From assembly GCF_003852535.1 (NCBI RefSeq), contig NZ_QAJP01000007.1, positions 124,001 to 188,000 of the forward strand: a stretch of 64,000 bases of DNA, given 5' to 3'. This document shows, one piece after another, positions 8,635 through 17,559 of the stretch. The notes below the pieces were generated by a model. That model made no database searches. It saw only the letters and a program-made list of their open reading frames with translations, and was not told the origin of the DNA. Origin of the DNA: Herminiimonas sp. KBW02 (GTDB lineage Bacteria; Pseudomonadota; Gammaproteobacteria; Burkholderiales; Burkholderiaceae_D). The first letter of the stretch is position 1; each line of letters opens with the position of its first letter. The position numbers and the translations under genes are program-made.

Positions 8635-9338
8635 GTAATCTGATCGTCAAAGGACTGACCACCGGCTACGACAAGGTCAATGTATTGCACGATGTCTCCA
8701 TCGAAGTCGCACCGGGCAAGATCACCTGCATCCTCGGCGCCAACGGCGCCGGCAAGAGTACGCTGATCCGCTCGATACTGGGTTTGACGCCGCCACGCCA
8801 GGGCGAAATCCTGTGGGGCGGCAAGAACCTCGCTGGTGAAAAAACCCACAACATCATCGCCAGTGGTATCTCGTGCATCCCGGAGGGCCGCAAGGTTTTC
8901 CCGCGCATGACAGTGGCAGAAAACCTCGCGCTCGGCGCTTTCCTTGAAAGCAGCAGCAATGTGGTGCGTGATCGACTGGCACGTGTGTATGAAATTTTCC
9001 CGCGCCTGAAGGAACGGGCTGCGCAACTGGCGGGCACCATGTCCGGTGGTGAGCAGGCGATGGTTTCGATAGGTCGCGGCCTGATGGCAGAACCGAAGTT
9101 GCTGGTGATCGATGAACCTTCACTCGGCTTGTCGCCGCTGTACGTGAAAGAAAACTTCAAGGTCATCAAGCAGATCAATGCACTTGGTATCACGGTCTTG
9201 CTGGTCGAGCAGAATGCACGCCAGACGCTGGCTATTTCGCACTACGGCTATGTGCTGTCGCAAGGTCGCGTGATGGCGCAGGGCACGGCGGAAGCGCTGG
9301 CCAGCAATGACGACGTGCGTTCGGCTTACTTCGGTTGA
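8631..9338 (+). CDS. Liv-type ABC transporter ATPase (LivF family)
   Basis: A 235-residue ABC ATPase of the LivF family. All motifs are canonical: Walker [10 protein letters not shown], signature MSGGEQ, Walker B LLVIDEP followed by SLGLSP, and a switch region LLVEQNAR (His replaced by Gln-Asn, as is normal in LivF). It overlaps the LivG gene by four bases (ATGA). With LivG it powers the permease pair. It is followed after 13 bases by the amidase gene, tying import to hydrolysis. Confidence 0.93.
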   Translation: MSNLIVKGLTTGYDKVNVLHDVSIEVAPGKITCILGANGAGKSTLIRSILGLTPPRQGEILWGGKNLAGEKTHNIIASGISCIPEGRKVFPRMTVAENLALGAFLESSSNVVRDRLARVYEIFPRLKERAAQLAGTMSGGEQAMVSIGRGLMAEPKLLVIDEPSLGLSPLYVKENFKVIKQINALGITVLLVEQNARQTLAISHYGYVLSQGRVMAQGTAEALASNDDVRSAYFG

Positions 9339-9351
9339 TTGGGAGCGCTGT

Positions 9352-10650
9352 ATGAAAGATTACGCCAGCGCATCGCTGAAGCAATTGGCTGCAAGCATTG
9401 CGCGACGTGAAGTATCGGTGGAGCAGGTGGCACGTGCCGGTATCACGCATATAGAGGAGTACGAACCTGCCGTGCACGCATGGCAGTACTTCGATCCGCA
9501 ACATGTGATCGAGCAGGCGCGCCTGCTCGATGCATTGCCGCATCAGGGTTTGCTGTACGGTTTGCCGATAGGTGTGAAGGACTTGATGGATACGGCAGAT
9601 ATGCCGACCACCTATGGCTCACCGATTTATGAAAATTACCGCCCATTGGTAGATGCAGCTTGTGTTGCTGCCAGCCGCAGCGCCGGTGCAGTACTGATGG
9701 GTAAAACCGTCACCACCGAGTTCGCGACTTTCCAGCCTGGGCCGACCCGCAATCCGCTTGGTGCAACTGATCACACGCCGGGTGGTTCATCCAGCGGCTC
9801 GGCTGCAGCAGTGGCGAGTGGCATGGTGCCGGCTGCCTTTGCGACACAAACCGCAGGCTCTATCGTGCGGCCTGCTGCGTATTGCGGCGTGGTCGGTTAC
9901 AAACCGACCTTCGGCACTTTGCCGCTGGCAGGAATCAAATCCTTGTCGCCCAGCCTGGATACGGTAGGCGTGCTGACGCGCAATGTGGCCGACGCCGCTT
10001 TCTTTATCGGTGCACTGGCGCGTCTGCCTCTTTCTGCGCTGTTGGCACCGGAAGCACAACCCCCACGTTTGCGCGTAGGCATCTGCCGTACACCGAACTG
10101 GGAGCGCGCCAGTGCGGCGACCCGTACCGCCATCGAGCAGGCAGCACGCTTGCTGGAACGTGGTGGCGCGGTACTCAGCGATATAGATTTGCCCGCACCT
10201 TGCGGTGGCCTGACGGATGCGCAGATACGCATCATGTCTTATGAAGCAGCGGCTGCGTTTGCACCGGAAGCGCGTACCCATGCGGATGGTTTCAGCAAGG
10301 CGTTTGCTGCTGTGCTGGCAGCAGGGCAGGCGATAGACGGCAGCAGCTATGTCGCGGCGCAAGCGCTGGCTGCTGCATCGCGCCAGATGGTGGCAGACGT
10401 ATTTGAACACGTCGATATCCTGCTCGCGCCGAGTACCGAAGGTGAAGCACCGGCCGGACTGGATGCAACCGGAGATCCGATTTTTAACCGCATGTGGTCG
10501 CTGCTCGGCAATCCTTGCGTGCATGTGCCGCAGGGCATGGGCCCGGGCGGTATGCCGATAGGCGTGACGCTGATCGGTCCGCGCTGGGCAGATGCCAGCA
10601 CGTTGGCCGCAGCCAATTTACTCGAAGGCACTTTTGCTTCGCTCAACTGA
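9352..10650 (+). CDS. Amidase (amidase-signature family)
   Basis: A cytosolic amidohydrolase of 432 residues that should cleave a carboxamide to acid plus ammonia. The Ser-cisSer-Lys triad is visible: Lys76 in GVKDLMDT, Ser146 in GGSSSGS and nucleophile Ser170 in TAGSIVRP; the 24-residue Ser-Ser spacing equals that of characterised members. The ATG at 9352 is chosen because it lies 13 bases after livF and begins the family's usual N-terminal helix. No GatB or GatC gene is near and the protein is short for GatA, so a tRNA amidotransferase role is unlikely. Its place in the Liv operon suggests it acts on the imported compound. Confidence 0.88.
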   Translation: MKDYASASLKQLAASIARREVSVEQVARAGITHIEEYEPAVHAWQYFDPQHVIEQARLLDALPHQGLLYGLPIGVKDLMDTADMPTTYGSPIYENYRPLVDAACVAASRSAGAVLMGKTVTTEFATFQPGPTRNPLGATDHTPGGSSSGSAAAVASGMVPAAFATQTAGSIVRPAAYCGVVGYKPTFGTLPLAGIKSLSPSLDTVGVLTRNVADAAFFIGALARLPLSALLAPEAQPPRLRVGICRTPNWERASAATRTAIEQAARLLERGGAVLSDIDLPAPCGGLTDAQIRIMSYEAAAAFAPEARTHADGFSKAFAAVLAAGQAIDGSSYVAAQALAAASRQMVADVFEHVDILLAPSTEGEAPAGLDATGDPIFNRMWSLLGNPCVHVPQGMGPGGMPIGVTLIGPRWADASTLAAANLLEGTFASLN

Positions 10651-10664
10651 AGGACAGGAATAGC

Positions 10665-11954
10665 ATGACTCAGCAAGCACAGGCGGCGACCAGCGCCGCA
10701 GAAAATGCACAGGACCACGTCAATAGCAATCGCCTGCAGGATGCGATCGCAGCACTCGCTGCCTTTGGCGGCCGCGACGACGGCGGTGTGGCACGCGAAA
10801 CATTGACGGCAATCGATCTGGAAGCGCGTCGTCACCTGATTACTTCGGCGCGCGCACTGGGTTGCGAAGTCGAGATCGATGATTGCGCCAATCTGTTTTT
10901 CCGTCGTCCCGGCACGACTGATTTGCCACCGGTACTGACCGGCAGTCATGCCGATACACAACCGGTAGGCGGCAAGCTGGATGGTGCGTACGGCGTACTG
11001 GCCGGACTCGAAGTGATCGCGGCCTTGAACGATGCCGGCATCCAGACACAACGTGCGATTGAAGTCGTGGCATGGACCAATGAAGAGGGCAGCCGCTTTG
11101 GCCCCGGCGCGATGGGTTCCAGCGCTTTCGTCGATCCGTCGCGTCTGGCGGCTTATCGTGAAGTGAAGGATGCTGACAATATTACTTTTGGTGCGGCAGT
11201 CGATACCGCATTGCAGGCGGCCGCCGATGTCAAACATCGTGGTTTGCGCCAGCCGATTGCATCCTGCGTCGAGCTGCATATTGAACAAGGCCCGGTGCTG
11301 GAACGCGCAAATGCGGCACTGGGTGTGGTGACTGGCATCCAGAGTGTGCGCTGGTATCGTGTTGACTGTGTGGGCATGGCGGGGCATGCCGGTACCACGC
11401 CTATGGATGAGCGCGCGGATGCGATGAAAGCGGCAGTCGCGCTGGCGCAACAGCTGTATACCTATGCCGCGGCAGAAGCGGCACATAATTTGCGCCTGAC
11501 GCTGGGACGCTGGCAGGTCGGGCCGAATTCGGTCAACACCATTCCCGGCAATGTGGAATTCACCATAGACGTGCGTTGCGTTGATGCTGCCGTATTGGAA
11601 CGTTTTGAGCAGTTCCTGACTCAGACAATTGCTGCCCATCAATGGCGCGGCAAGACAGGCTTCGAATGCTTCTTCTCGCGTCCGCCGACGATTTTCCCGC
11701 AAGACATGTTGAGCCTGATAGAAAAGGCATGTGTGCGGGCCGGTAGTCTGGCCAAGCGCGGCGAGCCGCAACACCTGACTTCAGGCGCCTTCCATGACGC
11801 CATGTATCTGGCGGAATATTGCCCGACCGCGATGATTTTTGTGCCAAGCAAGGGCGGAATCAGTCACAATGCCGCCGAGGAAACTGCGCCGGAAGATTTG
11901 TATCTGGGTGTGCAGGCACTGGCTTATACGGTAGTCGAGCTGGCAAATAGGTAA
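10665..11954 (+). CDS. M20-family Zn hydrolase (allantoate / N-carbamoyl amino acid amidohydrolase type)
   Basis: A 429-residue metal-dependent amidase of the HyuC/AllC/AmaB group of peptidase family M20. Visible metal and catalytic residues: His95 in SHADTQP, Asp107 in GGKLDGAYG, the Glu pair in TNEEGSRFG (140-141), HIEQGP, and the C-terminal GGISHNAAEE. Family members hydrolyse allantoate, ureidoglycine, N-carbamoyl-L-amino acids or beta-ureidopropionate, releasing ammonia and CO2. It begins 15 bases after the amidase gene with GGACAGGA upstream and is the last gene of the operon. Together the genes suggest scavenging of a ureide or amide as nitrogen source; the exact substrate cannot be told from the sequence. 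Confidence 0.87.
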   Translation: MTQQAQAATSAAENAQDHVNSNRLQDAIAALAAFGGRDDGGVARETLTAIDLEARRHLITSARALGCEVEIDDCANLFFRRPGTTDLPPVLTGSHADTQPVGGKLDGAYGVLAGLEVIAALNDAGIQTQRAIEVVAWTNEEGSRFGPGAMGSSAFVDPSRLAAYREVKDADNITFGAAVDTALQAAADVKHRGLRQPIASCVELHIEQGPVLERANAALGVVTGIQSVRWYRVDCVGMAGHAGTTPMDERADAMKAAVALAQQLYTYAAAEAAHNLRLTLGRWQVGPNSVNTIPGNVEFTIDVRCVDAAVLERFEQFLTQTIAAHQWRGKTGFECFFSRPPTIFPQDMLSLIEKACVRAGSLAKRGEPQHLTSGAFHDAMYLAEYCPTAMIFVPSKGGISHNAAEETAPEDLYLGVQALAYTVVELANR

Positions 11955-11970
11955 AAGACCTTAGTGTTTC

Positions 11971-11999
11971 GGGCTGCGGTATTCGATCGGCCCTTTTTT
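11971..11999 (+). terminator. Terminator of the liv-amidase operon
   Basis: GGGCTG paired with CGGCCC (one G-T pair) around a loop of 11 bases, followed by six T, 17 bases after the hydrolase stop. Confidence 0.7.
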
Positions 12000-12012
12000 A
12001 CGGATCAAGAAA

Positions 12013-12609
12013 TTGAAGAGCAAACGCAGTACTGCTGCCAGCGTTGAAGCTGTCGAAAAAAAAACCTCGGTATCCGGGCTAGGGGTGCGTTTGCGCCATA
12101 CTCGCCTGGTAGCGGGTTTGACCCTGATTCAACTGGCGAAGAAGGCAGAGTGTTCGGAGAGTCTGATTTCCAAGATAGAGCGCGGTTCGGCCACACCTTC
12201 ACTGGTGATGCTGCATAGGCTGGCAGTGGCATTGGATACCAATATTTCGACGCTGATGTCGGAAGAGATGCCGGTAGTTGGTCCGGTGTTGCGCGTCGGT
12301 GAACGGCCAGTCATCAAGACTGGCGGCATATCGCTGGAACGTCTGGTTTTGCCTACACGTGGCGGCTTGTTGCAGGCGAATATACATATCGTCGAGCCGG
12401 GTGCCGAGAGCGATGGCCAGATCGAGCATGTGGGCGAGGAAGTTGGCTACGTGCTGGAAGGTACGCTGGAGCTGCGCCTGGGTGACGACCGTTATCAGAT
12501 CACGACCGGTGACGTGTTTACCTTTGCCAGCAATGTCCCACATGGTTACAGCAATATCGGCAAGACAGTCGCCAAGGTCTTGTGGGTGAATTCGCCTGCC
12601 ACTTTTTAG
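12013..12609 (+). CDS. XRE-cupin transcriptional regulator
   Basis: A 198-residue regulator: a helix-turn-helix of the XRE type (about residues 24-79, GVRLRHTRLVAGLTLIQLAKK...SLISKIERG) joined to a C-terminal cupin (about 115-195, HVGEEVGYVLEGTLELRLGDD and PHGYSN). Cupin regulators of this form usually sense a small metabolite and control adjacent catabolic or transport genes. The start appears to be a TTG at 12013 with a weak GGA upstream; no ATG or GTG precedes the DNA-binding domain in frame. It follows the operon terminator by 14 bases, so it is probably transcribed on its own and may control the liv-amidase operon. Confidence 0.85.
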   Translation: MKSKRSTAASVEAVEKKTSVSGLGVRLRHTRLVAGLTLIQLAKKAECSESLISKIERGSATPSLVMLHRLAVALDTNISTLMSEEMPVVGPVLRVGERPVIKTGGISLERLVLPTRGGLLQANIHIVEPGAESDGQIEHVGEEVGYVLEGTLELRLGDDRYQITTGDVFTFASNVPHGYSNIGKTVAKVLWVNSPATF

Positions 12610-12630
12610 TGCATTACATTTGGCGGAATG

Positions 12631-12659
12631 AAAAAAAGCGCCTGAGAGGCGCTTTTTTT
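12631..12659. terminator. Bidirectional terminator
   Basis: AAAAAAGCGCCT-GAGA-GGCGCTTTTTTT between two convergent genes (XRE-cupin regulator and second binding protein). A and T runs on both sides allow use on either strand. Confidence 0.9.
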
Positions 12660-12675
12660 ATGGCCGGGCAGATAC

Positions 12676-13827
12676 TTACTTCACGACTGCCAGCTCCGTG
12701 CGTTTGCCGCCACGGTAGGTGTACAGCGTCAATGTGCCGTCCTTGATATCGCCTTTCGCATCGAACGCGATGGTGCCGGTCACGCCTGGATAGCTGATTT
12801 TTGTCAGCTCAGGCAGGTACTTGGCGGAGTCCCATGACTTGGCTTTTTGCATCGCATCGACCACTGCATAGGTCGCATCGTAGGCATAGGCTGCGGTGTA
12901 GACGACGTCGATGCCAAAGCGTTTTTTGTAGGCTGCGCGGAATTTATCCAGCCCTGCTTTACGTGCATCTTCCACGCCGCCAGCTTCTGCGCAGTAGACC
13001 TGATTCTCACCGAGGCCTGCGCCTGCCAGACCCGGCAGGGAGCCGGTACAAATACCATCACCACCCATGAATTTGGCGTTGATGCCCAGTTGTTTCATTT
13101 GTTGCAGCATAGGGCCGCCGACTGCATCCATGCCGCCAAAGAAAATGACGTCCGGTTTCTTCGCCTTGATCGCCGTCAGGATGGCGTTGAAGTCGGTTGC
13201 CTTGTTGTTCGTATATTGGCTGGCGACCACTGTGCCGCCGGCTGCCTTGACGCCTTTGGCAAATTCTTCTGCCACACCCTGGCCGTATGCGGTACGGTCA
13301 TCGATTACAGCAACGTTTTTGGCAGCCAGGGTTTTGACTGCGTACTGGCCCAGTACACGACCCAGTTGCGCATCATTGGCGACTACGCGGAAGGCTGTTT
13401 TAAAGCCTTGTTGTGTGTACTTCGGATTGGTGGAGGACGGCGAGATCTGGACGATACCGGCATTGGCATAGATGCGCGAAGCAGGGATGGTGGCGCCCGA
13501 ATTCAGGTGGCCGATGACGACGGCGACATTGGAGTCGACCAGCTTGGTCGCTGCGGCGGTAGCTTGCTTGGGATCGGCTGCATCGTCTTCCGGCATGTAT
13601 TGCAGTTTGACTTTCTTGCCGTTGATGACGACGCCCTTGGCATTGAGTTCTTCAACCGCCAGGCGTGCGCCGTTTTCATTGTCCTTGCCCATGTGTGCAT
13701 CGGTGCCGGTGACCGGACCGACGTGGCCGATTTTCACAATCTGTTCTTGCGCATAGGCGTTGCCAGCCAGTGCGAAGGCGACTGCGACTGCGCCTGCCAA
13801 AGGAATCATTTTTGTCTTGAACTGCAT
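12676..13827 (-). CDS. Branched-chain amino acid ABC transporter substrate-binding protein
   Basis: A second LivK-family periplasmic binding protein, 383 residues, with a clear signal peptide (AFALAGNAYA-QEQ) and the family opening IVKIGHVGPVTGTDAHMGKDNENGA. Unlike the protein at 4449 it has the classic features of leucine/isoleucine/valine binders, including GHLNSGATIPAS and DDRTAYGQGVAEEF. The ATG follows CAGGAGAA. It stands alone without permease or ATPase genes, so it probably feeds a transporter encoded elsewhere. It is divergent from an Lrp-type regulator 140 bp away, a likely controller. Confidence 0.9.
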   Translation of the reverse strand: MQFKTKMIPLAGAVAVAFALAGNAYAQEQIVKIGHVGPVTGTDAHMGKDNENGARLAVEELNAKGVVINGKKVKLQYMPEDDAADPKQATAAATKLVDSNVAVVIGHLNSGATIPASRIYANAGIVQISPSSTNPKYTQQGFKTAFRVVANDAQLGRVLGQYAVKTLAAKNVAVIDDRTAYGQGVAEEFAKGVKAAGGTVVASQYTNNKATDFNAILTAIKAKKPDVIFFGGMDAVGGPMLQQMKQLGINAKFMGGDGICTGSLPGLAGAGLGENQVYCAEAGGVEDARKAGLDKFRAAYKKRFGIDVVYTAAYAYDATYAVVDAMQKAKSWDSAKYLPELTKISYPGVTGTIAFDAKGDIKDGTLTLYTYRGGKRTELAVVK

Positions 13828-13967
13828 ATATTTTCTCCTGAGGATTGTAAAAATACAGAGTAGCTGCAACACTGGGCACGCTTGCCTTGCAAGACAATGA
13901 CCTTACAACATAAGAAAATGCGACGCAAAGTGTTTTTTGGTGCAATTTACGAGCTTCCCACTTTTAT

Positions 13968-14477
13968 ATGAGCAAACTTCATACCCTGGATAAAGTAGAC
14001 CGCAAGCTGCTGAATCTGCTGCAGAAGGATAACCAGACACCGACGCGCACGCTGGCCGACAAGGTGCATATCTCGCAGCCGACTTGTTTGCGTCGTATCC
14101 GTGACATGCGGGATGCCGGCATTATCAGTGCAGATGTGGCGATGATAGACCCGTTTGCACTGGGTTACGGCATGCTGGCTTTCCTGGAAGTATCGCTGGG
14201 CAACCAATCTGACGAACACATGCAAGAGTTTGAAGTGCGCATGGGCAAGGAAGCGGAAGTGATGCAGTGTTACTTCGTGTCCGGTGACTACGATTACTTC
14301 CTGGTGGTGCATGTGGTCGATATGGATGCGTATTACCAGTTCGTACGCCGTGCGATTTCGGGCTCGGGCAATGTGCGCCATTTCCAGTCGCGTTTCCCGA
14401 TGAAACGGGCGAAGTTTGACACTCGTATCGCCTTCGATGAAAAGTCGGCCGCGGTGCAGGTCAGGATAGAGAAGTAG
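13968..14477 (+). CDS. Lrp/AsnC-family transcriptional regulator
   Basis: A 169-residue protein with an N-terminal AsnC-type helix-turn-helix (LDKVDRKLLNLLQKDNQTPTR...SQPTCLRRIRDM, residues 7-48) and a C-terminal ligand-binding/oligomerisation domain (about 70-150, VMQCYFVSGDYDYFLVVHV). Such proteins assemble as octamers and sense amino acids. It lies between a divergent Liv binding-protein gene and a convergent D-amino acid dehydrogenase, and in other proteobacteria Lrp homologues control both kinds of gene, so both neighbours are plausible targets. There is no strong ribosome-binding site before the ATG. Confidence 0.92.
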   Translation: MSKLHTLDKVDRKLLNLLQKDNQTPTRTLADKVHISQPTCLRRIRDMRDAGIISADVAMIDPFALGYGMLAFLEVSLGNQSDEHMQEFEVRMGKEAEVMQCYFVSGDYDYFLVVHVVDMDAYYQFVRRAISGSGNVRHFQSRFPMKRAKFDTRIAFDEKSAAVQVRIEK

Positions 14478-14500
14478 CGCAAACCAGCCGTACAGCTAAT

Positions 14501-14537
14501 AAAAAACGCTGCATGTTTACACATGCAGCGTTTTTTT
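14501..14537. terminator. Bidirectional terminator between lrp and dadA
   Basis: AAAAAACGCTGCATGT paired with ACATGCAGCGTTTTTTT around a 3-5 base loop; usable from both convergent genes. Confidence 0.93.
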
Positions 14538-14567
14538 ATGGGACAGGCTATTTAAGCCCCGGCTGGA

Positions 14568-15884
14568 TTACGCAGGTTGCGTCACGCTGGTCACGATCCG
14601 TTTCGACGGACGGTAAGGCATGCCGGTGAATTTGAAGTCCAGATCGGGCTGCAGGCCGGAGACGATTTCTGCCAGTGCACGACCCGAACCGCAACCCATA
14701 GTCCAGCCGAGTGTGCCGTGGCCGGTATTGAGGTAGAGGTTGCTGTACTTGGTTTTGCCGATGTAAGGCACATTCGACGGCGTCAACGGACGCAAACCAG
14801 TCCAGTACACCGGATTTTCGTAGTCACATGCGTCCGGGAACAGCTCTTTGGTACGGCGCGTGATGGCTTCGCAACGTGCGGTGTTGAGATCACGGGTATA
14901 ACCATTCAACTCGCAAGTACCTGCGACCCGCAGACGGTCGCCGAGGCGCGATACCACTAATTTGTAGCCGTCGTCCGTCAGGGATACTGTCGGAGCGGCG
15001 GCTGGGTCGGTCACTTTGTAAGTGGCCGAATAACCTTTGCCTGGATAGATCATCAGGTCTATGCCGAGCGGCCTGACCAGTTCTGCCGAGAAACTGCCCA
15101 TCGCCATGACGTAAGCATCGGCATGCAGTACCTGATGACGCCCGTCAGGACCGATCACTTCGACGCCGGTGATTTTGGCGTTGGCACCGCTGCCTTCGGT
15201 CAGCAGGCGCGTGACGGAAGTGCTGTATCGGAAGTTGACGCCTGCTTCTGCCGCTTTGGCAGCCAGGCCGCTGGTGAATTTATAGACGTCGCCGGATTCA
15301 TCGGTGGCAGTAAAGTCACCGCCGACGATCTTGTTACGTATGCTGGCCAGTGCCGGTTCGATACGCACGACTTCGTCGGCGCTGATCGAATCACGCGGGC
15401 AGCCGAGGTCGCGCATCAGCTTGGCGGCTGGCAGCGAATCGTCGAATTCTTTTTGATCGGTATAGAAATGCAGGATGCCGCTGGTCAACTGGTCGTAGTT
15501 GATGCCGGTTTCTGCACGTACCGCCTGCAGGGTCTGGCGGCTGTATTCGCAGATGGCGACGATCTGACGGATGTTGTCGTTGGTGCGGGCCGGCGTACAT
15601 TCACGCAGGAAGTTCAGCGCCCATTTCCATTGCAGCCATTCCGGACGGAAGCGATATAGCAGCGGCGCATCTTCCTTGCCCAGCCATTTCAGCACTTTCA
15701 TCGGCGCTGCAGGATTGGCCCAGGGTTCAGCGTGCGAAACCGAAATCTGGCAGCCGTTGGCAAAACTGGTTTCTTGTGCGGCGCCGGGTTGGCGCTCGAT
15801 TACGGTGACCTCGTGGCCTTGTTTGTTCAAGAACCACGCAGAAGAGGTACCGATAATTCCAGAACCCAAAACGATAACTTTCAT
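14568..15884 (-). CDS. dadA: D-amino acid dehydrogenase, small subunit
   Basis: A 438-residue membrane-associated flavoprotein that oxidatively deaminates D-amino acids (mainly D-alanine), passing electrons to the respiratory chain. The N-terminus MKVIVLGSGIIGTSSAWFL is the FAD dinucleotide-binding fold. QETSFANGCQISVSHAEPWANP and the C-terminal GLRPLTPSNVPYIGKT and NTGHGTLGWTMGCGSG are DadA hallmarks. The ATG at 15884 is chosen for its GGAGAGA site; an upstream in-frame start adds six residues. No alanine racemase gene is beside it. The AT-rich upstream region 15885-16020 fits control by the adjacent Lrp-type regulator. Confidence 0.95.
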   Translation of the reverse strand: MKVIVLGSGIIGTSSAWFLNKQGHEVTVIERQPGAAQETSFANGCQISVSHAEPWANPAAPMKVLKWLGKEDAPLLYRFRPEWLQWKWALNFLRECTPARTNDNIRQIVAICEYSRQTLQAVRAETGINYDQLTSGILHFYTDQKEFDDSLPAAKLMRDLGCPRDSISADEVVRIEPALASIRNKIVGGDFTATDESGDVYKFTSGLAAKAAEAGVNFRYSTSVTRLLTEGSGANAKITGVEVIGPDGRHQVLHADAYVMAMGSFSAELVRPLGIDLMIYPGKGYSATYKVTDPAAAPTVSLTDDGYKLVVSRLGDRLRVAGTCELNGYTRDLNTARCEAITRRTKELFPDACDYENPVYWTGLRPLTPSNVPYIGKTKYSNLYLNTGHGTLGWTMGCGSGRALAEIVSGLQPDLDFKFTGMPYRPSKRIVTSVTQPA

Positions 15885-16023
15885 CTCTATCTCTCCAACC
15901 AATCAGGTGTTTGTCTAATGGCTAAATTGTAGAAAGTTATTTGTTTTTTAGGCGTTCATTATCGAGGCTTTAATTTATGTGAAAAAACAAAAGAAGTTGA
16001 TTTTTGTTTTAAAAACAAAGAAA

Positions 16024-16449
16024 TCAGAGATTATTTTGTTTATTCGAAAAATGAATTTTATCCACTTCTTGTGCCACGGCATCACTGATGGCGTCGGCCA
16101 GGGTTTGATGAAAATCCTGCCTGATGCCTTCAGCCGCCACCTGCATGACTTGCGCCAGGCTGTCCCGGATCCGCTGCTCCAGCACCGGCTCTATACGCTC
16201 CAGCAGTTGTGTAAGTACACGCTCACTGATCTTTTGCTCCATGCGCGTCCACTCTTCATCGAGCCAGCTGTCGATAGGTTGGTGTGCAGTGGGATCGACG
16301 GTTTTGCTGTCTGCAGCCAGCGCGGCGGCGTCAGCAGGCGCGGCGGCTATCGGTTCGCTCGGCGTTTCAATATTTACGGTACGGGCTGGAGTGGGGATGA
16401 CTTCGGTCAGGACCGGGATGCCGAAATCTTGCGATGAGGAGTTGCTCAT
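16024..16449 (-). CDS. DUF2486-like protein downstream of holC
   Basis: A 141-residue acidic, soluble protein of unknown function. It opens SNSSSQDFGIPVLTEVIP, followed by an Ala/Pro-rich low-complexity stretch (about 30-60) and a long helical C-terminal half with heptad-like spacing (residues 65-135), suggesting a coiled coil. The N-terminal IPVLTEV motif and its position directly after holC match the DUF2486 family of Burkholderiales. It overlaps holC by four bases (ATGA), so the two are co-translated. A link to the polymerase clamp loader is only suggested by that coupling. Confidence 0.7.
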   Translation of the reverse strand: MSNSSSQDFGIPVLTEVIPTPARTVNIETPSEPIAAAPADAAALAADSKTVDPTAHQPIDSWLDEEWTRMEQKISERVLTQLLERIEPVLEQRIRDSLAQVMQVAAEGIRQDFHQTLADAISDAVAQEVDKIHFSNKQNNL

Positions 16450-16871
16450 GTCGGTTCAGCCACGAAATGGGTGAGTGGGTAGCCGCGCTGCTTGTAGAAA
16501 CTGTAGCGCTCGCGTCCGGCCGATTTGTCGGCGTCTTCGGTGGAGATGACTTCAAACATGCGCTCGAAACGCGCAAAGTGGGTCGGCGAGGTATCGGACA
16601 GATTGATCAGGATTTGCGTATGCGGTGATTCCATCGCGCGGTCTGCAGTCAACAGTATCGGTGTTTGCGCTGCCAGCGCATCGTCCAGCATCACGTGCGG
16701 GAGGAAGTCCTGCTCGGAAAACGTCCATAGCAATTCATCCAGCTGCATCAGTTGCGCCCGATCCTGCGCCAGGATCACGATCTGGAAATTGGCATTGCGT
16801 GCCTTGCGTGCCAGGCGGCACGCATAGTTGATTTTATCGGGCACGTTGCTGTGAAAGTCGATACGGGTCAT
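16446..16871 (-). CDS. holC: DNA polymerase III chi subunit
   Basis: A 141-residue HolC protein. Chi links the clamp loader to single-stranded DNA-binding protein during replication. Family features seen: MTRIDFHSNVPDKINYACRLARKA at the N-terminus, the LWTFSEQDFLPH stretch (residues 49-60) and the terminal ERYSFYKQRGYPLTHF. Length is normal. It lies before a DUF2486-like gene that it overlaps and about 40 bases after the DUF4124/glutaredoxin gene on the same strand. No pepA gene, the usual neighbour, is present. Confidence 0.9.
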   Translation of the reverse strand: MTRIDFHSNVPDKINYACRLARKARNANFQIVILAQDRAQLMQLDELLWTFSEQDFLPHVMLDDALAAQTPILLTADRAMESPHTQILINLSDTSPTHFARFERMFEVISTEDADKSAGRERYSFYKQRGYPLTHFVAEPT

Positions 16872-16913
16872 AGGAGCTAAATAGTTGAAAACGGATGAGC
16901 TACAGGTCTGGCG

Positions 16914-17519
16914 TCAGAAGCGAAAGCCCGGTGGTGCATTACCGGCCGCAGGCAGGCTGTCGCTCGGCGCTTCTTTTGCCGGCGCGGCGCTGGTCTGGGG
17001 TTCGGCTACTTTCTTCGGTGCCGCTGCCTGCACCGGCGGATTGCGATAGCTGGCCGGTAGCAGGCTACTCTCCGGATAGCCGGCATTGCTCAGCAGGGTA
17101 TTCCAGGTTTCGGCTTCGAAGGCGGATAATTTGTTGCGGCCTACAGTGAGGAAAGGCAGTTGCTTGTCGCCGCCGACTTGCTGCAGGCGCGCGATGTCTT
17201 CATTGCTGTTGACGGTTTTTTCCGCATACGGAATGCCGCGTGTATTCAACAGGCTGCGCGCGCTGTCACAGGCATTGCATTTGTTGGTGGTATAGAGCGT
17301 GACAGGCTGCGCCTTCATGGCCTTGGTCAGCTCGAAGGGCAGGTTGGCGGTAACAGGCGCCGCGGTGATGGCTTTCTCTTCCACTTTTTTGACAGAAGAA
17401 GGCGGTGGCGTATCGCTATACGTCACTTTGCCGTCCTGGCCTACCCATTTATATAGCTGGGCATGCGCATTCACCGAAAACAGTAAAGAGAGCAGCAGCC
17501 AGGACCAGCGCTTATTCAT
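16914..17519 (-). CDS. Exported DUF4124 / glutaredoxin-like protein
   Basis: A 201-residue exported protein. A signal peptide ends at AHA-QLYKW; then comes a DUF4124 module (LYKWVGQDGKVTYSDTPPP, residues 22-40), and then a glutaredoxin-like domain (about 70-150) with CNAC in place of the usual CPYC and the cis-Pro loop QLPFLTVG. The C-terminal 50 residues are Ala/Pro-rich. The family is thought to be periplasmic and thiol-active, but the substrate is unknown. The ATG at 17519 was chosen because ACGGAGAA precedes it and the signal peptide begins there; a much longer open frame upstream overlaps prlC and lacks family character. Confidence 0.82.
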   Translation of the reverse strand: MNKRWSWLLLSLLFSVNAHAQLYKWVGQDGKVTYSDTPPPSSVKKVEEKAITAAPVTANLPFELTKAMKAQPVTLYTTNKCNACDSARSLLNTRGIPYAEKTVNSNEDIARLQQVGGDKQLPFLTVGRNKLSAFEAETWNTLLSNAGYPESSLLPASYRNPPVQAAAPKKVAEPQTSAAPAKEAPSDSLPAAGNAPPGFRF

Positions 17520-17559
17520 TTCATTTTCTCCGTAAGCTGGCTGCCCGCACTCATATCTG

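Noticed and set aside
9352-10650. Amidase as GatA of the tRNA amidotransferase
   Set aside because: No gatB or gatC beside it, shorter length and an operon context of import and catabolism.
10347-11774. A 475-codon minus-strand frame opposite the M20 hydrolase
   Set aside because: It runs antisense to two well-supported enzymes and shows no family similarity.
15885-16023. Missing gene in the AT-rich stretch between dadA and the DUF2486-like gene
   Set aside because: No frame with a start site and plausible composition; better explained as the dadA promoter region.
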